Source: Deltaproteobacteria bacterium | GTDB taxonomy: Bacteria > Myxococcota_A > UBA796 > SXON01 | NCBI GenBank assembly: GCA_947486185.1 | Contig: CANKTH010000043.1 | Span: 1-37,967 of the forward strand | Length of the DNA: 37,967 nucleotides | Direction of reading: 5' to 3' | Part shown: one piece after another, positions 6,405 through 14,352 of the stretch | Position numbering within the stretch: the stretch's first letter is position 1 | Layout of the letters: each line of letters starts with the position of its first letter | Notes under the pieces: generated by a model | Databases searched by the model: none | What the model saw: the letters and a program-made list of their open reading frames with translations, nothing else | What the model was told of the DNA's origin: nothing | Program-made: the position numbers and the translations under genes

Positions 6405-6907
6405 TACACCCTCGCACTGTCGTGGCGCCCGGGGGTGGGGTTCGGACCACCGCGGCACTCCCGCGTGGGAGCTTCGTCTGGATCCGAGATCCCTTGGATC
6501 TTGTATTGGGTCCGGAGCAGTTCGCGCGACTGTCGCCGCTCTGGATCCAACGGTTGTCGTCGATGGTGTTGCCCACCCGGGACACTTGGGTCCACCCGTG
6601 GGATCACGCCCAGTCTTTCGGTCGCGCCCGCCTCGCGAACTGCGCTGGCTCCGGCGTTGGCGTCCTGGTGACGCTCCGTGCGGTCGACGCCGGCGAGGCG
6701 CTCACGGTGCCTGAGCTGCCCGACGGGCCGTGGACGCTTCGGTGTGCCTGCGGGCGAGGAGTCGCGCCCGGGCGCGGCGCGTGCGAGGGCGACGAACACC
6801 TAAGGTTGAAGGCTGCACTTCTGGCGAGCGCCGGAGTGCGTCAGGAGCTGCCGTCGCGGGTTGTATGGGACGTGAGACCGGAGGCGCTGGCCGCTGCCTG
6901 TGGTTAG
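6401..6907 (+). CDS. Degenerate SET-family paralogue (168 aa)
   Basis: The ATG overlaps the upstream stop by 4 bp. The protein opens M-I-H-P like the SET gene before it and keeps the same framework: G-V-R-T-T-A-A-L-P-R-G-S-F-V-W-I-x-D-P-L-D, then F-A-R-L-S-P, W-D, and later V-L-V-T-L-R-A-V-D-A-G-E-A-L-T-V. The catalytic and cofactor motifs are lost: N-H-S-C-D-P-N-T has become an A-N-C-A-G-S-like stretch, and the D-Y pair after A-G-E is absent. A partial Cys cluster (L-R-C-A-C-G-R-G...G-A-C) remains where the post-SET motif would be. It is probably a tandem duplicate without methyltransferase activity, perhaps a binding partner. Paralogy is clear by eye; function is unknown. Confidence 0.7.
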   Translation: MIHPRTVVAPGGGVRTTAALPRGSFVWIRDPLDLVLGPEQFARLSPLWIQRLSSMVLPTRDTWVHPWDHAQSFGRARLANCAGSGVGVLVTLRAVDAGEALTVPELPDGPWTLRCACGRGVAPGRGACEGDEHLRLKAALLASAGVRQELPSRVVWDVRPEALAAACG

Positions 6908-6929
6908 GGCGCCCGTCCCAGGAGCCCCG

Positions 6930-7547
6930 ATGTCGATCGTCCTCTACCACCACCCCCACACCCGAGCCGCCACCGTCGTCTGGATGCTGGAGGAGCTCGG
7001 GGTCCCCTACGAGCTCCGCTACGTCGATCTCGCAAAGGGTGAGCACAAGACTCCGGAATTTCGCGCGATTAACCCGATGGGTAAGCTGCCGACGCTCGTG
7101 GATGGGGATGTGGTGCTCACCGAGGGCGCGGCTATCGGGCTCTACCTCGCGGACCGATACAGCGCGGGCAACCTGGCCCCCGCCCTCGACGATCCAGCGC
7201 GCGCCACCTGGTACCGTTGGGCGCTCTACGCCCCTTCGGTGATCGAGCCGGGGGCTGCAGCGCATAGCGCGGGCTGGGCCTTTCGCCCGGGTAGCGTAGG
7301 CTGGGGCACGTACGAGGAGATGCTCGACACCATCGACGTGGCGATCGGCGCGGGCCCGTGGCTCCTCGGCGAGCGCTTCTCGATGGCCGACGTGATCTTC
7401 GGCGCGACCTTACGCTTCATGCTGATGTTCAAGATGATTGAGCCTCGCCCGGCGTTTCTGGCCTACGTCGAGCGCTTGAACGCCCGGCCCGCGGCGCAGG
7501 CTGCGGCCCAACGAAATCGGGCGATCGCCGCCGAACACGGGCTGTGA
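6930..7547 (+). CDS. Glutathione S-transferase family protein (205 aa)
   Basis: The preferred ATG is at 6930, with AGGAG at 6920-6924; a longer GTG form from 6900 adds ten residues overlapping the previous gene and is unlikely. The N-terminal thioredoxin-like domain (about 1-80) has S-I-V-L-Y-H-H-P-H-T-R-A-A-T-V-V-W-M-L-E-E-L and the glutathione-binding N-P-M-G-K-L-P-T-L-V...L-T-E-G-A-A-I, with the cis-Pro in L-P-T-L. The C-terminal helical domain (about 90-200) contains W-L-L-G-E-R-F-S-M-A-D-V, the usual N-capping motif of cytosolic GSTs. It conjugates or otherwise uses glutathione; the substrate cannot be read from sequence. Length is typical of bacterial GSTs. Confidence 0.92.
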   Translation: MSIVLYHHPHTRAATVVWMLEELGVPYELRYVDLAKGEHKTPEFRAINPMGKLPTLVDGDVVLTEGAAIGLYLADRYSAGNLAPALDDPARATWYRWALYAPSVIEPGAAAHSAGWAFRPGSVGWGTYEEMLDTIDVAIGAGPWLLGERFSMADVIFGATLRFMLMFKMIEPRPAFLAYVERLNARPAAQAAAQRNRAIAAEHGL

Positions 7548-7595
7548 TCGCCCGCAGCGCGAACCACCATACCGACCCGCGGGCCGCGGGCGGGC

Positions 7596-7601
7596 TACCT
7601 T
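7596..7601 (+). promoter_or_regulatory. Candidate -10 for a leaderless radical SAM transcript
   Basis: TACCTT ends 7 nt before the ATG at 7609, and no Shine-Dalgarno is present. This TAnnnT-to-start spacing is what leaderless transcripts show in other high-GC bacteria. The same geometry occurs at 18186. Confidence 0.35.
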
Positions 7602-7608
7602 GTCCACG

Positions 7609-8655
7609 ATGCCTCCCGCCCTGCCCGGCAGCTACCTCGTGCTGGAGACCACCAACCGGTGCAGCCTTCAGTGTGTCCACTGCTCCGTGTCAGAGAAGGG
7701 CCATCCCCACCATGAGCGCGTGGGGATGTTGCCGTTACGTACGGTCGAAAGGCTGCTTGACGATCTGATTGCGGCTGATGGCCACTTTGACAGTCTGGTG
7801 CTCTTCTGGCTGGGCGAGCCGCTGATACACCCGGAGTTTGCAGCGATCTACCAAAGCTGCCTGCGCGCGGCGGTCGATCATCGTGTCTTCAATCGGGTGG
7901 AGGTCCACACCAACGCGACCCATCTGGACCCCGGCGTGCTCCGGGTGGCGCTGAACGGCGCAACGACTCCGCAAACCTGGCATTTTTCGCTCGATGCGGC
8001 TACTGAGGCTACCTACCGACGGATCAAGGGCGCCGACCGGTACGCCAAGGTGAGCGCTCAGGTGGAGGCCTTCCTGGCGGAACGTCGGCGGCGGCAGGCG
8101 CGGTGGCCTCGCCCCGTGCTCCAGTTCATCGTGTCCGATCAGAACGAGCAGGAGATTGAGGGCTTTGCTCGGCACTGGGAGGCGACGTGTTCCCGTCTCG
8201 GTCTGGCCACGCGGCGGGCGGCACAGCACGTCCCCGCGGGAGACGACGTCGTGATCTTCTATCGGCAGCTCGACTGCCCGACCCCGGACGAACAGGAGCG
8301 CCAGAACGCGGTGTTCCGGAAGAACATGGCGGACATCGGGCTTGCCCTCCCGGCGCCGACCCGGAGCCCGCTCAGTCTGGCGGGGCATTCGACGCCGTGT
8401 GCGGCCTTCTGGAAGAGCCCCGTGATCAGTTGGGATGGGCGCGTCACCACCTGCACCCGAGACAATCGACTCGAGAACAGCCTGGGCAGCTTGTGGGACA
8501 CGCCCTTCTCCGAGCTTTGGTGGGGCTCGGCGATGCGGGCCAAGCGTGCTCGGGTAGCGCGCGGAGACTACGCGGGCCTCTCGGCGTGCGCCGGGTGTTT
8601 TGTGCCCCGTTCGGCGAACCACCCCGAGCTCAGCCCAGCCGAGCTCGCAGGATGA
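7609..8655 (+). CDS. Radical SAM protein with SPASM-type C-terminus (348 aa)
   Basis: ATG at 7609 is preferred over the in-frame TTG at 7600. The radical SAM cluster motif C-S-L-Q-C-V-H-C lies at residues 18-25 and binds the [4Fe-4S] that cleaves S-adenosylmethionine. Further family features: L-F-W-L-G-E-P-L-I-H at about residue 65 (the GGEP-equivalent), and a C-terminal region with P-C-A-A-F-W, D-G-R-V-T-T-C-T-R-D-N and S-A-C-A-G-C-F, as in SPASM domains holding auxiliary Fe-S clusters. SPASM enzymes commonly modify peptides or assemble cofactors. No precursor peptide gene is apparent nearby. It overlaps the next radical SAM gene by 4 bp, so the two are probably made together and may act in sequence. 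Confidence 0.88.
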   Translation: MPPALPGSYLVLETTNRCSLQCVHCSVSEKGHPHHERVGMLPLRTVERLLDDLIAADGHFDSLVLFWLGEPLIHPEFAAIYQSCLRAAVDHRVFNRVEVHTNATHLDPGVLRVALNGATTPQTWHFSLDAATEATYRRIKGADRYAKVSAQVEAFLAERRRRQARWPRPVLQFIVSDQNEQEIEGFARHWEATCSRLGLATRRAAQHVPAGDDVVIFYRQLDCPTPDEQERQNAVFRKNMADIGLALPAPTRSPLSLAGHSTPCAAFWKSPVISWDGRVTTCTRDNRLENSLGSLWDTPFSELWWGSAMRAKRARVARGDYAGLSACAGCFVPRSANHPELSPAELAG

Positions 8656-9650
8656 CCCAGGCAGGGTCAGCGCTCTCCCGCGCCCTCCTCGGTGGCCTCG
8701 GCCTGCGCGCCGCCGCGCCGCCCGGGCAGATCCACCTCTCGGTCACGGACCGTTGTTTCCTCCCTTGCCTGCACTGCGACATCTACAAGAACGAAGCTGA
8801 GGATCTCCCTACCTCGGAATGGCTTTCAGTGCTTGATCAGCTGGGCGGCTGGCTCGGGACCGCCTCGGTCAATTTTGTTGGAGGAGAGCCACTTCTACGT
8901 AAGGATCTGGAACAGCTGATGGGGCGGGCGACGCAGCTCGGCTTCGCGGTCACCTTCAACACCAACGGTTGGCTCCTCAACGCGACGCGGGCGCGCGGGC
9001 TGCGGGACGCAGGGGCGAGCGTCGCGTACGTGTCCCTGGACGGCGCGCGTACGGAGACCGTGGACCATTCACGAGGTCGTACAGGCAGTTTTCGTAAGGC
9101 GCTGGACGCGTGCGATCACCTCGACGCGGTCGGCCGCCCGAGGGTGATCCTGAGCTGTGTGCTTCACGGCAAGAACGCCGCGGAGATCCCGCTGTTGTTG
9201 GAGCTCGCGCGCTCGCGCGGCTACGAGCTGGTCGTTCAGCCCCTCTACCAGAGCTTTGGCGAGAACGCGCATGACCCTGGTTGGTGGCGGCGTTCTCCGT
9301 TGTGGCCCACGTCGGAGGAGCTGCCGCTGATCGACATGGCGCTGGACGTGTTGTCGGCGGAGCGGCGTGCCGCGGGCCGAGTTTGTAACAGCGTTGAGCA
9401 ACTCGAGGCCTTCAAGGCCTATTTCAGGGGCCCACACCTGGCCAACGGCCAGGTGTGTAAAGCCGGCCACTCGGATCTCGCCTTCGATCCGGCCGGCAAG
9501 GTGCGGCTCTGCTACTTCCTGGAGCCGGTAGGGCATCTTCACGAGCCACTGCCCGAGATCTGGAACCGGGTGCGGACGATGCGGCGCCGCCACGAGGTCA
9601 GCCGATGTCAACGTAGCTGTAACCTGCTGAACTGTAACTTCAAGGCCTGA
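8652..9650 (+). CDS. Second radical SAM protein, SPASM/twitch-type C-terminus (332 aa)
   Basis: The true start is the ATG at 8652 inside the previous stop (ATGA); the frame is open upstream but that part is a shadow of the first radical SAM gene. The cluster motif C-F-L-P-C-L-H-C is at residues 35-42, followed by N-F-V-G-G-E-P-L-L (the SAM-binding GGE motif) and N-T-N-G. C-terminal cysteines (Q-V-C-K-A-G-H, R-L-C-Y-F, R-C-Q-R-S-C-N-L-L-N-C-N-F) suggest one or two auxiliary Fe-S clusters. The substrate is unknown. A convergent gene lies 119 bp downstream. Confidence 0.88.
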   Translation: MTQAGSALSRALLGGLGLRAAAPPGQIHLSVTDRCFLPCLHCDIYKNEAEDLPTSEWLSVLDQLGGWLGTASVNFVGGEPLLRKDLEQLMGRATQLGFAVTFNTNGWLLNATRARGLRDAGASVAYVSLDGARTETVDHSRGRTGSFRKALDACDHLDAVGRPRVILSCVLHGKNAAEIPLLLELARSRGYELVVQPLYQSFGENAHDPGWWRRSPLWPTSEELPLIDMALDVLSAERRAAGRVCNSVEQLEAFKAYFRGPHLANGQVCKAGHSDLAFDPAGKVRLCYFLEPVGHLHEPLPEIWNRVRTMRRRHEVSRCQRSCNLLNCNFKA

Positions 9651-9769
9651 GCGCGGACGCACGCACCGAGGAGACGCACCCGGCTCCACCACATTCTCCC
9701 CGAACCCGCCGCGGCCCCGTTTTCCGGCTCGTCGCTCTACGAGTGCAGGGAGGTGGGAGATGTTGAGCC

Positions 9770-10945
9770 CTAAGGTGGGGAGGCCTCAGCCGGGGCTTCC
9801 GGCGCCAACGCCCTCACGGTCGCCGAGCTCCAGGGCGCGTCCACTCCGCAGCCGCGGGTGTCCCCTGGCGCGAGCGGCACCTCCGCAAAACCGAGCTCCG
9901 GTTCGAGATCATACCGTAGATCGCCGATCACCAGACCGGCGTCTGGGTCGGGGAGGGCCTGCCAGGCCGGCACGCGCGCAAAACGTAGAAACACCGCCGC
10001 GCGACAGTCTTGGGGCAGCGACGCGGTCGGCGCCGCCCAGACGCCCTCCCAGTGGATATCCGGGCGCCCGGGGCGATCCGGCAGGTCCCAGCTGAACGTT
10101 TGCCCCTCGGGCAGCCGGAACGCGCAGTCGGCCGGGGCGGTCACCGGCGGGAGCAGGGATACCGTCGCCCGCCGAACCCGATAGATTTCACCCTCCTTTT
10201 CGCTCACCAGCACATCCCAGCACCAGGGCGTCGCCGGGCGGGGGCTCCGCGCGATGTCGAGGAGCTCGGTGCCCGGTAGGGCGGCGCTGATCTTCCGCTC
10301 AACCGCTTCGCTGCCGATCACAAAGCTCGCGAGAATCAAGCCGCCTAAGGCCCATGTCGCGTCTTCGCCCCACCGGCGATGGCTCCAGGTCGCGACCGCG
10401 TACAGCGCCAGGAATCCGAGGCTCGTGGGCACGCCGAGCATGGACATCGCGAGCCCGGCGCCCGCCAGCGTGATCGCCCAGCCCAGCCACCGCCATCGGC
10501 CCGAGAGGATCGGCAGCATCACCGCCCACAACAGCGGCTCCACGATGAAGACTGTGTCCCCATAGAACCAGCCGCTCCACACGGGCCACAGCGGGTGAAT
10601 CCCGTAGTTGTTCCAGCCATCGGCGCCGATGTGCAGCACTGCCGCGAGGAGGCTCAGCAGAAAGAGGCTCCCGGGGCGCGCCCGGCAGGCGGGTTCGAAC
10701 AGCGCGCCCGCAAGGGTCGCGATCAGGGCGGTCAGTGGGGTGGTGACAAAGGTGTGGGTGAAACCGCGATGATGGACGAGGTAGCTGAGCGCCGGATCGT
10801 CGGCGCCGATCCGCACCACGAGATCGAGATCGGGCACATTGCTGGCGAGGATCGCGGCGAGAGTCACCCCACGCGTTCCGGGCAGCCTCTCTCCGAAGGT
10901 ACGCGCGAGCAAGGTCCCGATCAGGCTGTGTGTGACGTTGTCCAC
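9770..10945 (-). CDS. DUF457/YdjM-type membrane-bound metal-dependent hydrolase (391 aa)
   Basis: I prefer the GTG at 10945, giving M-D-N-V-T-H-S-L-I-G-T-L-L-A-R, the characteristic start of this family; GGAGG precedes it. A frame from 10978 adds eleven residues that do not match. Conserved motifs: T-H-S-L-I-G near the start, N-V-P-D-L-D, and H-H-R-G-F-T-H-T at about residue 60, which are likely metal-binding. Several membrane segments follow (about 65-230). The C-terminal about 150 residues are soluble and carry no recognised motif. Biochemical activity of the family is poorly known; the E. coli relative YdjM is an SOS-regulated inner-membrane protein. It is the last gene of a minus-strand group. 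Confidence 0.85.
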   Translation of the reverse strand: MDNVTHSLIGTLLARTFGERLPGTRGVTLAAILASNVPDLDLVVRIGADDPALSYLVHHRGFTHTFVTTPLTALIATLAGALFEPACRARPGSLFLLSLLAAVLHIGADGWNNYGIHPLWPVWSGWFYGDTVFIVEPLLWAVMLPILSGRWRWLGWAITLAGAGLAMSMLGVPTSLGFLALYAVATWSHRRWGEDATWALGGLILASFVIGSEAVERKISAALPGTELLDIARSPRPATPWCWDVLVSEKEGEIYRVRRATVSLLPPVTAPADCAFRLPEGQTFSWDLPDRPGRPDIHWEGVWAAPTASLPQDCRAAVFLRFARVPAWQALPDPDAGLVIGDLRYDLEPELGFAEVPLAPGDTRGCGVDAPWSSATVRALAPEAPAEASPP

Positions 10946-11014
10946 CCGCCCTCCGCCGTAGCGGCTAACGCCAATCACATAGGCGAGCCGCGATCGGCTT
11001 CGATGGCCCCGGGC

Positions 11015-12355
11015 TCAGGCCAGGCGCGTGGCGATCCACGGTGGCCCGCTGACCGCCCAGCGCGGAATGCCCGCTGGCGGGGCCTCATCGGGACCGAGGA
11101 GGATCAGGAGGGGGGTGCTCGGCGGGAGGTCTCTCACCAGCTTGTTCAGGGGATCGCCGACGGCCGCGCCCGGGTCGGTCACCACCCTGCCGAGGATGAG
11201 GACGGTCGGCACGGTGCCTTCGCGACGCAGGAGCCCAACGGCAAGGCCGATATCCAACCGGTCGCGCTGCTCGGCGAGGTAGACGGGTCCGCCACGATCC
11301 CAGCGGAGGCTCTCGGCGTCGCCGCCGATCACCACGACCGCGCCGCGGTTCGCCAGCGAAGGAAGGAGCTCGCGGGCGAGCGTGAGCGGTTCGACCCCGT
11401 GAAGCACGGCGGGAAAGGTCGTCGGCCCGCCGGGCAGGACGGAGGGCGTGGGCAGGGCGCGGAGGCCACTCGGGAGCCGGCTGCGGCGACGCCTCAGCAG
11501 AAATCCACACATAACGCCGAATCCCGCGGCTGCTACCAGGGCCCCGACGCGGTGTGGCGCGGCCTCGGGGGTCTCGATGGGCGGGCGTGCGGGGGGATTC
11601 GCGTCCGGCTCGGCGGCGGCCGGCGGCCCCGGCCCGGTGGGCGCGAGGGTCGAGGGTACGCGGATACGGATCCCGAATGGTTCCTTCGACAGCACCTTTC
11701 CGCTCGGTCCGTCGAGGGTGAGGTAATGCAGGGGCCCGGGCCGGTCCCAGGTCACCGTACCGAACCTGGAGCCGGCACCTTCAGCGCCGCGCCACGACAG
11801 CGTGACCTCCGACGCCGGCAACACGCCGCTACAGCCGAAGGTGCCGTCGTTGGGGGAGGCGTCCGGAAAACGACCGTCGTTTCGACACGAGATCTCGGTG
11901 CTCCCCGCCGGACTGCTGAGCGTGAGTATCGGCGTGGGGCCCGCGGGCGAGGCGCCGAGGCGCACGAGCACCACGGCCCCCGGTCCCGCGGCGCGAGCGG
12001 CGGGCAGCGGCGGGGGAAGACTCGAGGACTCGTAGCTCGCGACGGCGCCGGACGCTTCGGCGCGGACGACGATGAATCGTGGTCCAACCGGCCAGCTGAG
12101 GGCCCCGGCGGCGAACAGCACCCCGTCCCGCAGGAGCGCGACCTCCACCTTGTCGGCCGAGACGTCGAGGCTACCGCAGCTCCAGATCCCGTCCGCGGCC
12201 TTGTCAGTGCCGGTACCGGCGTCGTTACAGTCGCTCACCAACACGTCGTCGCCGCTCTGGACGAGCACCTGCGCTGCAGAGGTGTCCGTGAGGCCCGCGA
12301 CCCGGACCTCCACCGGCGTACCAGCGAGAGCGGGCCAGACGAGCAGCAGCAGCAT
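11015..12355 (-). CDS. Secreted/single-pass membrane protein of unknown function (446 aa)
   Basis: The N-terminus MLLLLVWPALAG is a short signal peptide without basic residues. The exported part (about 13-265) shows two similar stretches, C-N-D-A-G...D-G-I-W-S-C near residues 43-60 and C-R-N-D-G...N-D-G-T-F-G-C near 157-175. They look like repeated beta-domains with a disulfide, reminiscent of NDG-containing surface repeats. A Pro/Ala-rich linker (232-266) leads to one transmembrane helix at about 268-287, followed by R-R-R-R-S, which places the C-terminal about 155 residues in the cytoplasm. That part has G-A-V-V-V-I-G-G-D-A-E-S-L and alternating strands and helices, perhaps a Rossmann-like fold. 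The start codon lies 6 bp after the stop of the J-domain gene, so they are probably co-transcribed. Confidence 0.7.
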   Translation of the reverse strand: MLLLLVWPALAGTPVEVRVAGLTDTSAAQVLVQSGDDVLVSDCNDAGTGTDKAADGIWSCGSLDVSADKVEVALLRDGVLFAAGALSWPVGPRFIVVRAEASGAVASYESSSLPPPLPAARAAGPGAVVLVRLGASPAGPTPILTLSSPAGSTEISCRNDGRFPDASPNDGTFGCSGVLPASEVTLSWRGAEGAGSRFGTVTWDRPGPLHYLTLDGPSGKVLSKEPFGIRIRVPSTLAPTGPGPPAAAEPDANPPARPPIETPEAAPHRVGALVAAAGFGVMCGFLLRRRRSRLPSGLRALPTPSVLPGGPTTFPAVLHGVEPLTLARELLPSLANRGAVVVIGGDAESLRWDRGGPVYLAEQRDRLDIGLAVGLLRREGTVPTVLILGRVVTDPGAAVGDPLNKLVRDLPPSTPLLILLGPDEAPPAGIPRWAVSGPPWIATRLA

Positions 12356-12361
12356 CGGCGC

Positions 12362-12934
12362 TCAGCCGATGCGGATTCGGTAGGCGTTCCCGCCGGTTTT
12401 TCGCCGCGCCTCGGCCTCCGCCTGCCAGCGCGCCATCCACTCCCGCATCACCGCGTTGTCGGGCTCGAACTGGATCGCGAAGCGCGCCTGCATGACGCCG
12501 CCGTTGAAGTCCTTGTTCTCGATGCAGGTAAGCGCCATCTTCCAGTACTTTTCGCCGTTGGGTGTACGTGGCGCCTTGTTGGGATCCTGGCGGGCGGCGT
12601 CGTCGTGCTCGGCCTCCTTCTTCGCCTCCATCGCCACCTTGAACGCGCCTTCGCGGCGCGAACTGTCGTAGCGCGTGCGGCTGTCCGGGTCTCGCAGTAC
12701 CCGATAGGCATCGTTGACCGCCTTGAACACCTCGTTGACCTTGGTGCGCATCTCCGGCGGGGCGCCCGCGATGTGGCGGTCAGGATGGAGCCTGCGGCTC
12801 TCGTTTCGGAACGCGGCATCTACGTCGGCCTGCGGGCACCCGGGTTTGAGGCTGAGCAGCCCGTAGTGATCGAGCTGGGGTAGCAGCTCGTGCAGGGTCT
12901 CAATCTCGATCCGCGCGCGTAGCCGGGGGTCCAT
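12362..12934 (-). CDS. J-domain (DnaJ-like) protein (190 aa)
   Basis: Residues about 20-95 form a J-domain: D-H-Y-G-L-L-S-L, helix II A-A-F-R-N-E-S-R-R-L, the H-P-D loop at residues 50-52, and A-V-N-D-A-Y-R-V-L-R-D-P-D-S-R-T-R-Y-D. The HPD motif is needed to stimulate Hsp70 (DnaK) ATPase. There is no Gly/Phe-rich region and no zinc-finger or substrate-binding domain of classical DnaJ. Instead residues about 125-185 look helical and TPR-like (Y-W-K-M-A-L-T-C-I-E-N-K-D-F-N-G-G-V-M-Q-A-R-F-A). It is therefore a class C J-protein that directs DnaK to a particular client. It is upstream of the membrane-protein gene with a 6-bp gap, so that protein or its complex is a possible client. This is inference. 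Confidence 0.88.
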   Translation of the reverse strand: MDPRLRARIEIETLHELLPQLDHYGLLSLKPGCPQADVDAAFRNESRRLHPDRHIAGAPPEMRTKVNEVFKAVNDAYRVLRDPDSRTRYDSSRREGAFKVAMEAKKEAEHDDAARQDPNKAPRTPNGEKYWKMALTCIENKDFNGGVMQARFAIQFEPDNAVMREWMARWQAEAEARRKTGGNAYRIRIG

Positions 12935-13057
12935 CAGGGCTCCTTGGTCTCATGAGTCTGCGCGGCCGAGCGACAGGTGTCAAACCTGTGCCGCGCCCGG
13001 GTCATACCATGCCCGGGAGTGTTGAGGGCCGAGGCCCGGAACCCCGGAGTCACGGAA

Positions 13058-13453
13058 TCACATCAACTCAAAGGCCCGCACCTTGACCGTCCCGCTGGTG
13101 ACCGTCGCGCGACACGAGAGGCGCTGGCCGTCGGGCATGCCTTGCGTCTTCAGCGTCGCGCGCTCGCGGCCGTCCGTCGGCGACACGTTCTCCCCGCCCT
13201 CCAGGATCTCGACGTGGCAGGTGCCACAGGTGCTGTCGGGGCAACCGGTCGATATGGGGCGCTGGAGCTTCATCGAGGCGCCCGAGATGGTGGAGCCGGC
13301 CGGAGCGTCGAGCGACTGCTCCTGCCCGTTGGGCCCCACCACGATGAGGGTGATCTGTGGGCCCGCATCCGCCTCCGGAGCGGTCGTGGGCGCGTCGACT
13401 GGGAGGCCGAGCAGGCGTTTGATGCGGCGACGGATTCCAAAAGGAGTAGGCAT
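13058..13453 (-). CDS. Plant-type [2Fe-2S] ferredoxin (131 aa)
   Basis: The likely start is the ATG at 13453 (M-P-T-P-F-G-I-R-R-R-I-K-R-L-L); the frame is open further upstream but that extension is Arg/Pro-rich and overlaps the divergent trmO gene. The N-terminal 30 residues are basic and then Ala/Pro-rich. The ferredoxin fold follows, with cluster ligands in C-P-D-S-T-C-G-T-C (Cys71, 76, 79) and Cys114 in R-L-S-C-R-A. This is the C-x4-C-x2-C...C pattern of plant/adrenodoxin-like ferredoxins, which carry single electrons between a reductase and an oxygenase, desaturase or similar enzyme. The partner is not evident. It is divergent from trmO with a 132-bp spacer. Confidence 0.9.
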   Translation of the reverse strand: MPTPFGIRRRIKRLLGLPVDAPTTAPEADAGPQITLIVVGPNGQEQSLDAPAGSTISGASMKLQRPISTGCPDSTCGTCHVEILEGGENVSPTDGRERATLKTQGMPDGQRLSCRATVTSGTVKVRAFELM

Positions 13454-13585
13454 GGCCGGCCGGTTACCCCACGGCCCGAGGCCGGGCAAGCGCGGTCCTG
13501 CCAGCGCGCTGTGGCCTGTTGTCCGGGATACGGGCGGCGGTGGAGGCGATCCGTGGACGGGAGCGGGCCGGCGGGCGAAGCGGTG

Positions 13586-14281
13586 ATGATGCAGAGCATC
13601 GGGACGATCCGGTCGTCCTTCCCGGATCGTTTCGGGATTCCCCGGCAGCCTGGGCTGATCCCTGCGGCGCGCGCGCGGGTCGAGCTCCTGCCTGAGCTCG
13701 GGTCCGATGTGGTCCGTGGCCTCGAGGCTTTTTCCCACGTCTGGGTAGTCTTTCTCTTCCACCAGGTGGATCGGTGGAAGCCGCTGGTTCGGCCTCCTCG
13801 TCTGGGCGGCACGGCCAAACGCGGCGTCTTCGCGACCCGTTCCCCCTACCGGCCCAACCGGATCGGCCTCTCGCTCGTCAAGCTGCTCGCGGTTGAGCGC
13901 GATCCCGTCGTCATCTACGTTGAGGGCGGCGATTTTGTGGACGGTACTCCGCTCCTCGATCTCAAGCCGTATCTACCCTACGCCGAGGCCCGGCCCGACG
14001 CGCGCGCGGACTGGGCTCAGGACGCGCCGGCGGCGCTGCCGGTGGACATGAGTCCGGAGCTGGAGTCGCAGCTCCTGGCGTATGAGGAGGAACATCCAAG
14101 ACTTCGCGCGCTGGCTGAGCAGGTGCTCGCCGCGGACCCCCGACCGGCCTACGCCGCAGCGCGAACCGGCCGTTATGTGGTGAGGGTCGGTCCGGTGGAT
14201 CTACGGTTCTCGGTTGACGGCGGGCGCGTCGCGCTTCTAGAAGTGATCGACATCGCGGGCCGCGCGCGGCGTGACCCGTGA
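13586..14281 (+). CDS. trmO: tRNA (N6-threonylcarbamoyladenosine37-N6)-methyltransferase TrmO
   Basis: It methylates t6A37 of tRNA-Thr-type anticodon loops using S-adenosylmethionine. Family signatures: I-G-T-I-R-S-S-F, P-R-Q-P-G-L, R-G-L-E-A-F-S-H-V-W-V-V-F-L-F-H-Q, R-P-P-R-L-G-G-T-A-K-R-G-V-F-A-T-R-S-P-Y-R-P-N-R-I-G, then V-D-G-T-P-L-L-D-L-K-P-Y-L-P-Y-A-E, and D-P-R-P-A-Y in the C-terminal domain. I start it at the ATG at 13586; ATG 13589 and GTG 13583 are equally in frame. The far longer open frame upstream is antisense to the ferredoxin and rejected. The 231-residue length is normal. The rplU promoter lies in the 71 bp downstream, so the genes are probably separate units. Confidence 0.95.
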   Translation: MMQSIGTIRSSFPDRFGIPRQPGLIPAARARVELLPELGSDVVRGLEAFSHVWVVFLFHQVDRWKPLVRPPRLGGTAKRGVFATRSPYRPNRIGLSLVKLLAVERDPVVIYVEGGDFVDGTPLLDLKPYLPYAEARPDARADWAQDAPAALPVDMSPELESQLLAYEEEHPRLRALAEQVLAADPRPAYAAARTGRYVVRVGPVDLRFSVDGGRVALLEVIDIAGRARRDP

Positions 14282-14297
14282 CCTTGGACGAAGCGCC

Positions 14298-14326
14298 TTG
14301 ACGCCCCCCACCTCAGGGCTTAAGCG
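14298..14326 (+). promoter_or_regulatory. Candidate sigma70-type promoter for rplU-rpmA-obgE
   Basis: TTGACG (14298-14303), a 17-bp spacer and TAAGCG (14321-14326), 26 bp before the rplU ATG. The rRNA leader at the right end of the window shows the same TTGAC[A/G]-N17-TAnnnG layout, which strengthens the call. Confidence 0.55.
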
Positions 14327-14352
14327 CCGCCGGCTTTGAGGACAGGGCGCTC

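Noticed and set aside
8187..8651. Upstream extension of the second radical SAM gene
   Set aside because: It overlaps the SPASM region of the first gene in another frame; the ATG at 8652 within ATGA is the natural start.
10379..12883. 834-codon plus-strand frame across the minus-strand gene group
   Set aside because: Arg/Gly/His-rich low-complexity translation, while the minus strand encodes a J-domain, a signal peptide and a DUF457-type protein in proper order.
12977..13585. 200-residue N-terminal extension of TrmO
   Set aside because: It is antisense to the [2Fe-2S] ferredoxin and TrmO homology begins at M-M-Q-S-I-G-T-I.
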